NCBI GenBank assembly: GCA_947565265.1
Contig: CANOFK010000106.1
Coordinates: 1-5,277 of the forward strand
Length of the DNA stretch: 5,277 nt
Direction of reading: 5' to 3'
From: an uncultured Clostridia bacterium
GTDB lineage: Bacteria; Bacillota; Clostridia; Oscillospirales; Acutalibacteraceae
Part shown: positions 5,110 through 5,277 of the stretch, piece by piece
Numbering within the stretch: the first letter of the stretch is position 1
How the letters are laid out: each line of letters starts with the position of its first letter
Position numbers and translations under genes: made by a program
Notes under the pieces: generated by a model
Databases searched by the model: none
What the model saw: the letters and a program-made list of their open reading frames with translations, nothing else
Told to the model about the DNA's origin: nothing

Positions 5110-5186
5110 GGACCATTAGCTCAGTTGGTTAGAGCAACCGGCTCATAACCGGTCGGTCCGGGGTTCGAGTCCCTGATGGTCCACCA
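5110..5186 (+). tRNA. tRNA with CAT anticodon (tRNA-Met or lysidine tRNA-Ile2)
   Basis: A complete 77-base cloverleaf. The 7-pair acceptor stem (GGACCAT with ATGGTCC) is perfect. The D arm is 5119-5135, the anticodon stem ACCGG/CCGGT encloses the loop CTCATAA with CAT at 5144-5146, the variable loop has 5 bases and the T loop is TTCGAGT. The discriminator is A and CCA is encoded (5184-5186). The paired first base (G1-C72) and the lack of the GGG/CCC anticodon stem argue against initiator tRNA. Pairs C4-G69 and C5-G68 match the TilS recognition pattern known from E. coli tRNA-Ile2, and the overall form recalls Bacillus tRNA-Ile2, so a lysidine-modified AUA-reading tRNA is likely. Standard tools may label it Met. 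Confidence 0.95.
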
Positions 5187-5216
5187 TGTTTACACATCTT
5201 AAAAGATGCCACACCG

Positions 5217-5244
5217 AAAAAACCCCGGAATTCCGGGGTTTTTT
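5217..5244. terminator. Perfectly symmetric intrinsic terminator after the tRNA
   Basis: Six A, then CCCCGGAA and its exact complement TTCCGGGG, then six T form a perfect 28-base palindrome. As RNA it gives a GC-rich stem with a short AAUU centre and a U-run in either direction. It ends the tRNA transcript about 30 bases after the CCA and would also stop any leftward transcript from beyond the window. A weaker small hairpin (CATCT/AGATG, 5195-5208) lies between the tRNA and this terminator. Confidence 0.95.
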
Positions 5245-5277
5245 GGCGTTCAAGAGGCCAAAAAAGGACCGTCACGG

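Overview
The window is bacterial and GC-rich (about 60-65% G+C by eye). It has strong AGGAGG-type ribosome binding sites, sigma-A-like promoters, short gene spacings and overlaps, an encoded tRNA CCA end and a TasA/camelysin-like surface protein. Together with a QueH-type epoxyqueuosine reductase and a DUF212 (DivPAP2) membrane protein, this suggests a high-GC member of the Clostridia, such as a gut Oscillospiraceae/Ruminococcaceae-type Firmicute. That placement is inferred from gene content and style, not from a marker gene.

Layout. Bases 1-319 hold no convincing gene, but a good leftward promoter (53-81, minus) points out of the window. A rightward exported-protein cluster follows: a secreted protein with a possible prealbumin/Cna-B-like domain (320-1051), a TasA/camelysin-like exported protein overlapping it by 4 bases (1048-1578), and an easily missed 44-residue protein with one membrane helix and a strongly basic tail (1603-1737). 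The small gene lies in the same frame as the TasA-like gene, just past its TAG stop. A long GC-rich hairpin (1755-1792) separates this cluster from a convergent DivPAP2-family membrane protein gene (1796-2290, minus).

The DivPAP2 gene and queH diverge from a 184-base intergenic region. It carries a near-consensus promoter for each direction, a perfect AT-rich palindrome over the leftward -10 box and a terminator-like hairpin on the plus strand. Rightward, queH (2475-3137), an amidohydrolase-2-type metal hydrolase (3124-3945) and an unrecognised protein (3938-4666) overlap by 14 and 8 bases, so they probably form a translationally coupled operon. The unrecognised protein shows a possible PD-(D/E)XK nuclease-type core and a winged-helix-like C-terminus. 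A small gene of unknown function follows after 53 bases (4720-4980).

The right end is a stand-alone tRNA unit: extended -10 promoter (5044-5072), a CAT-anticodon tRNA (5110-5186) whose acceptor pairs fit lysidine-type tRNA-Ile2 better than elongator tRNA-Met, and a perfectly symmetric 28-base terminator (5217-5244).

Most of the window looks like ordinary chromosome. The parts most worth following up are the exported-protein cluster with its possibly detached membrane anchor, and the nuclease-like protein coupled to queH and the amidohydrolase.
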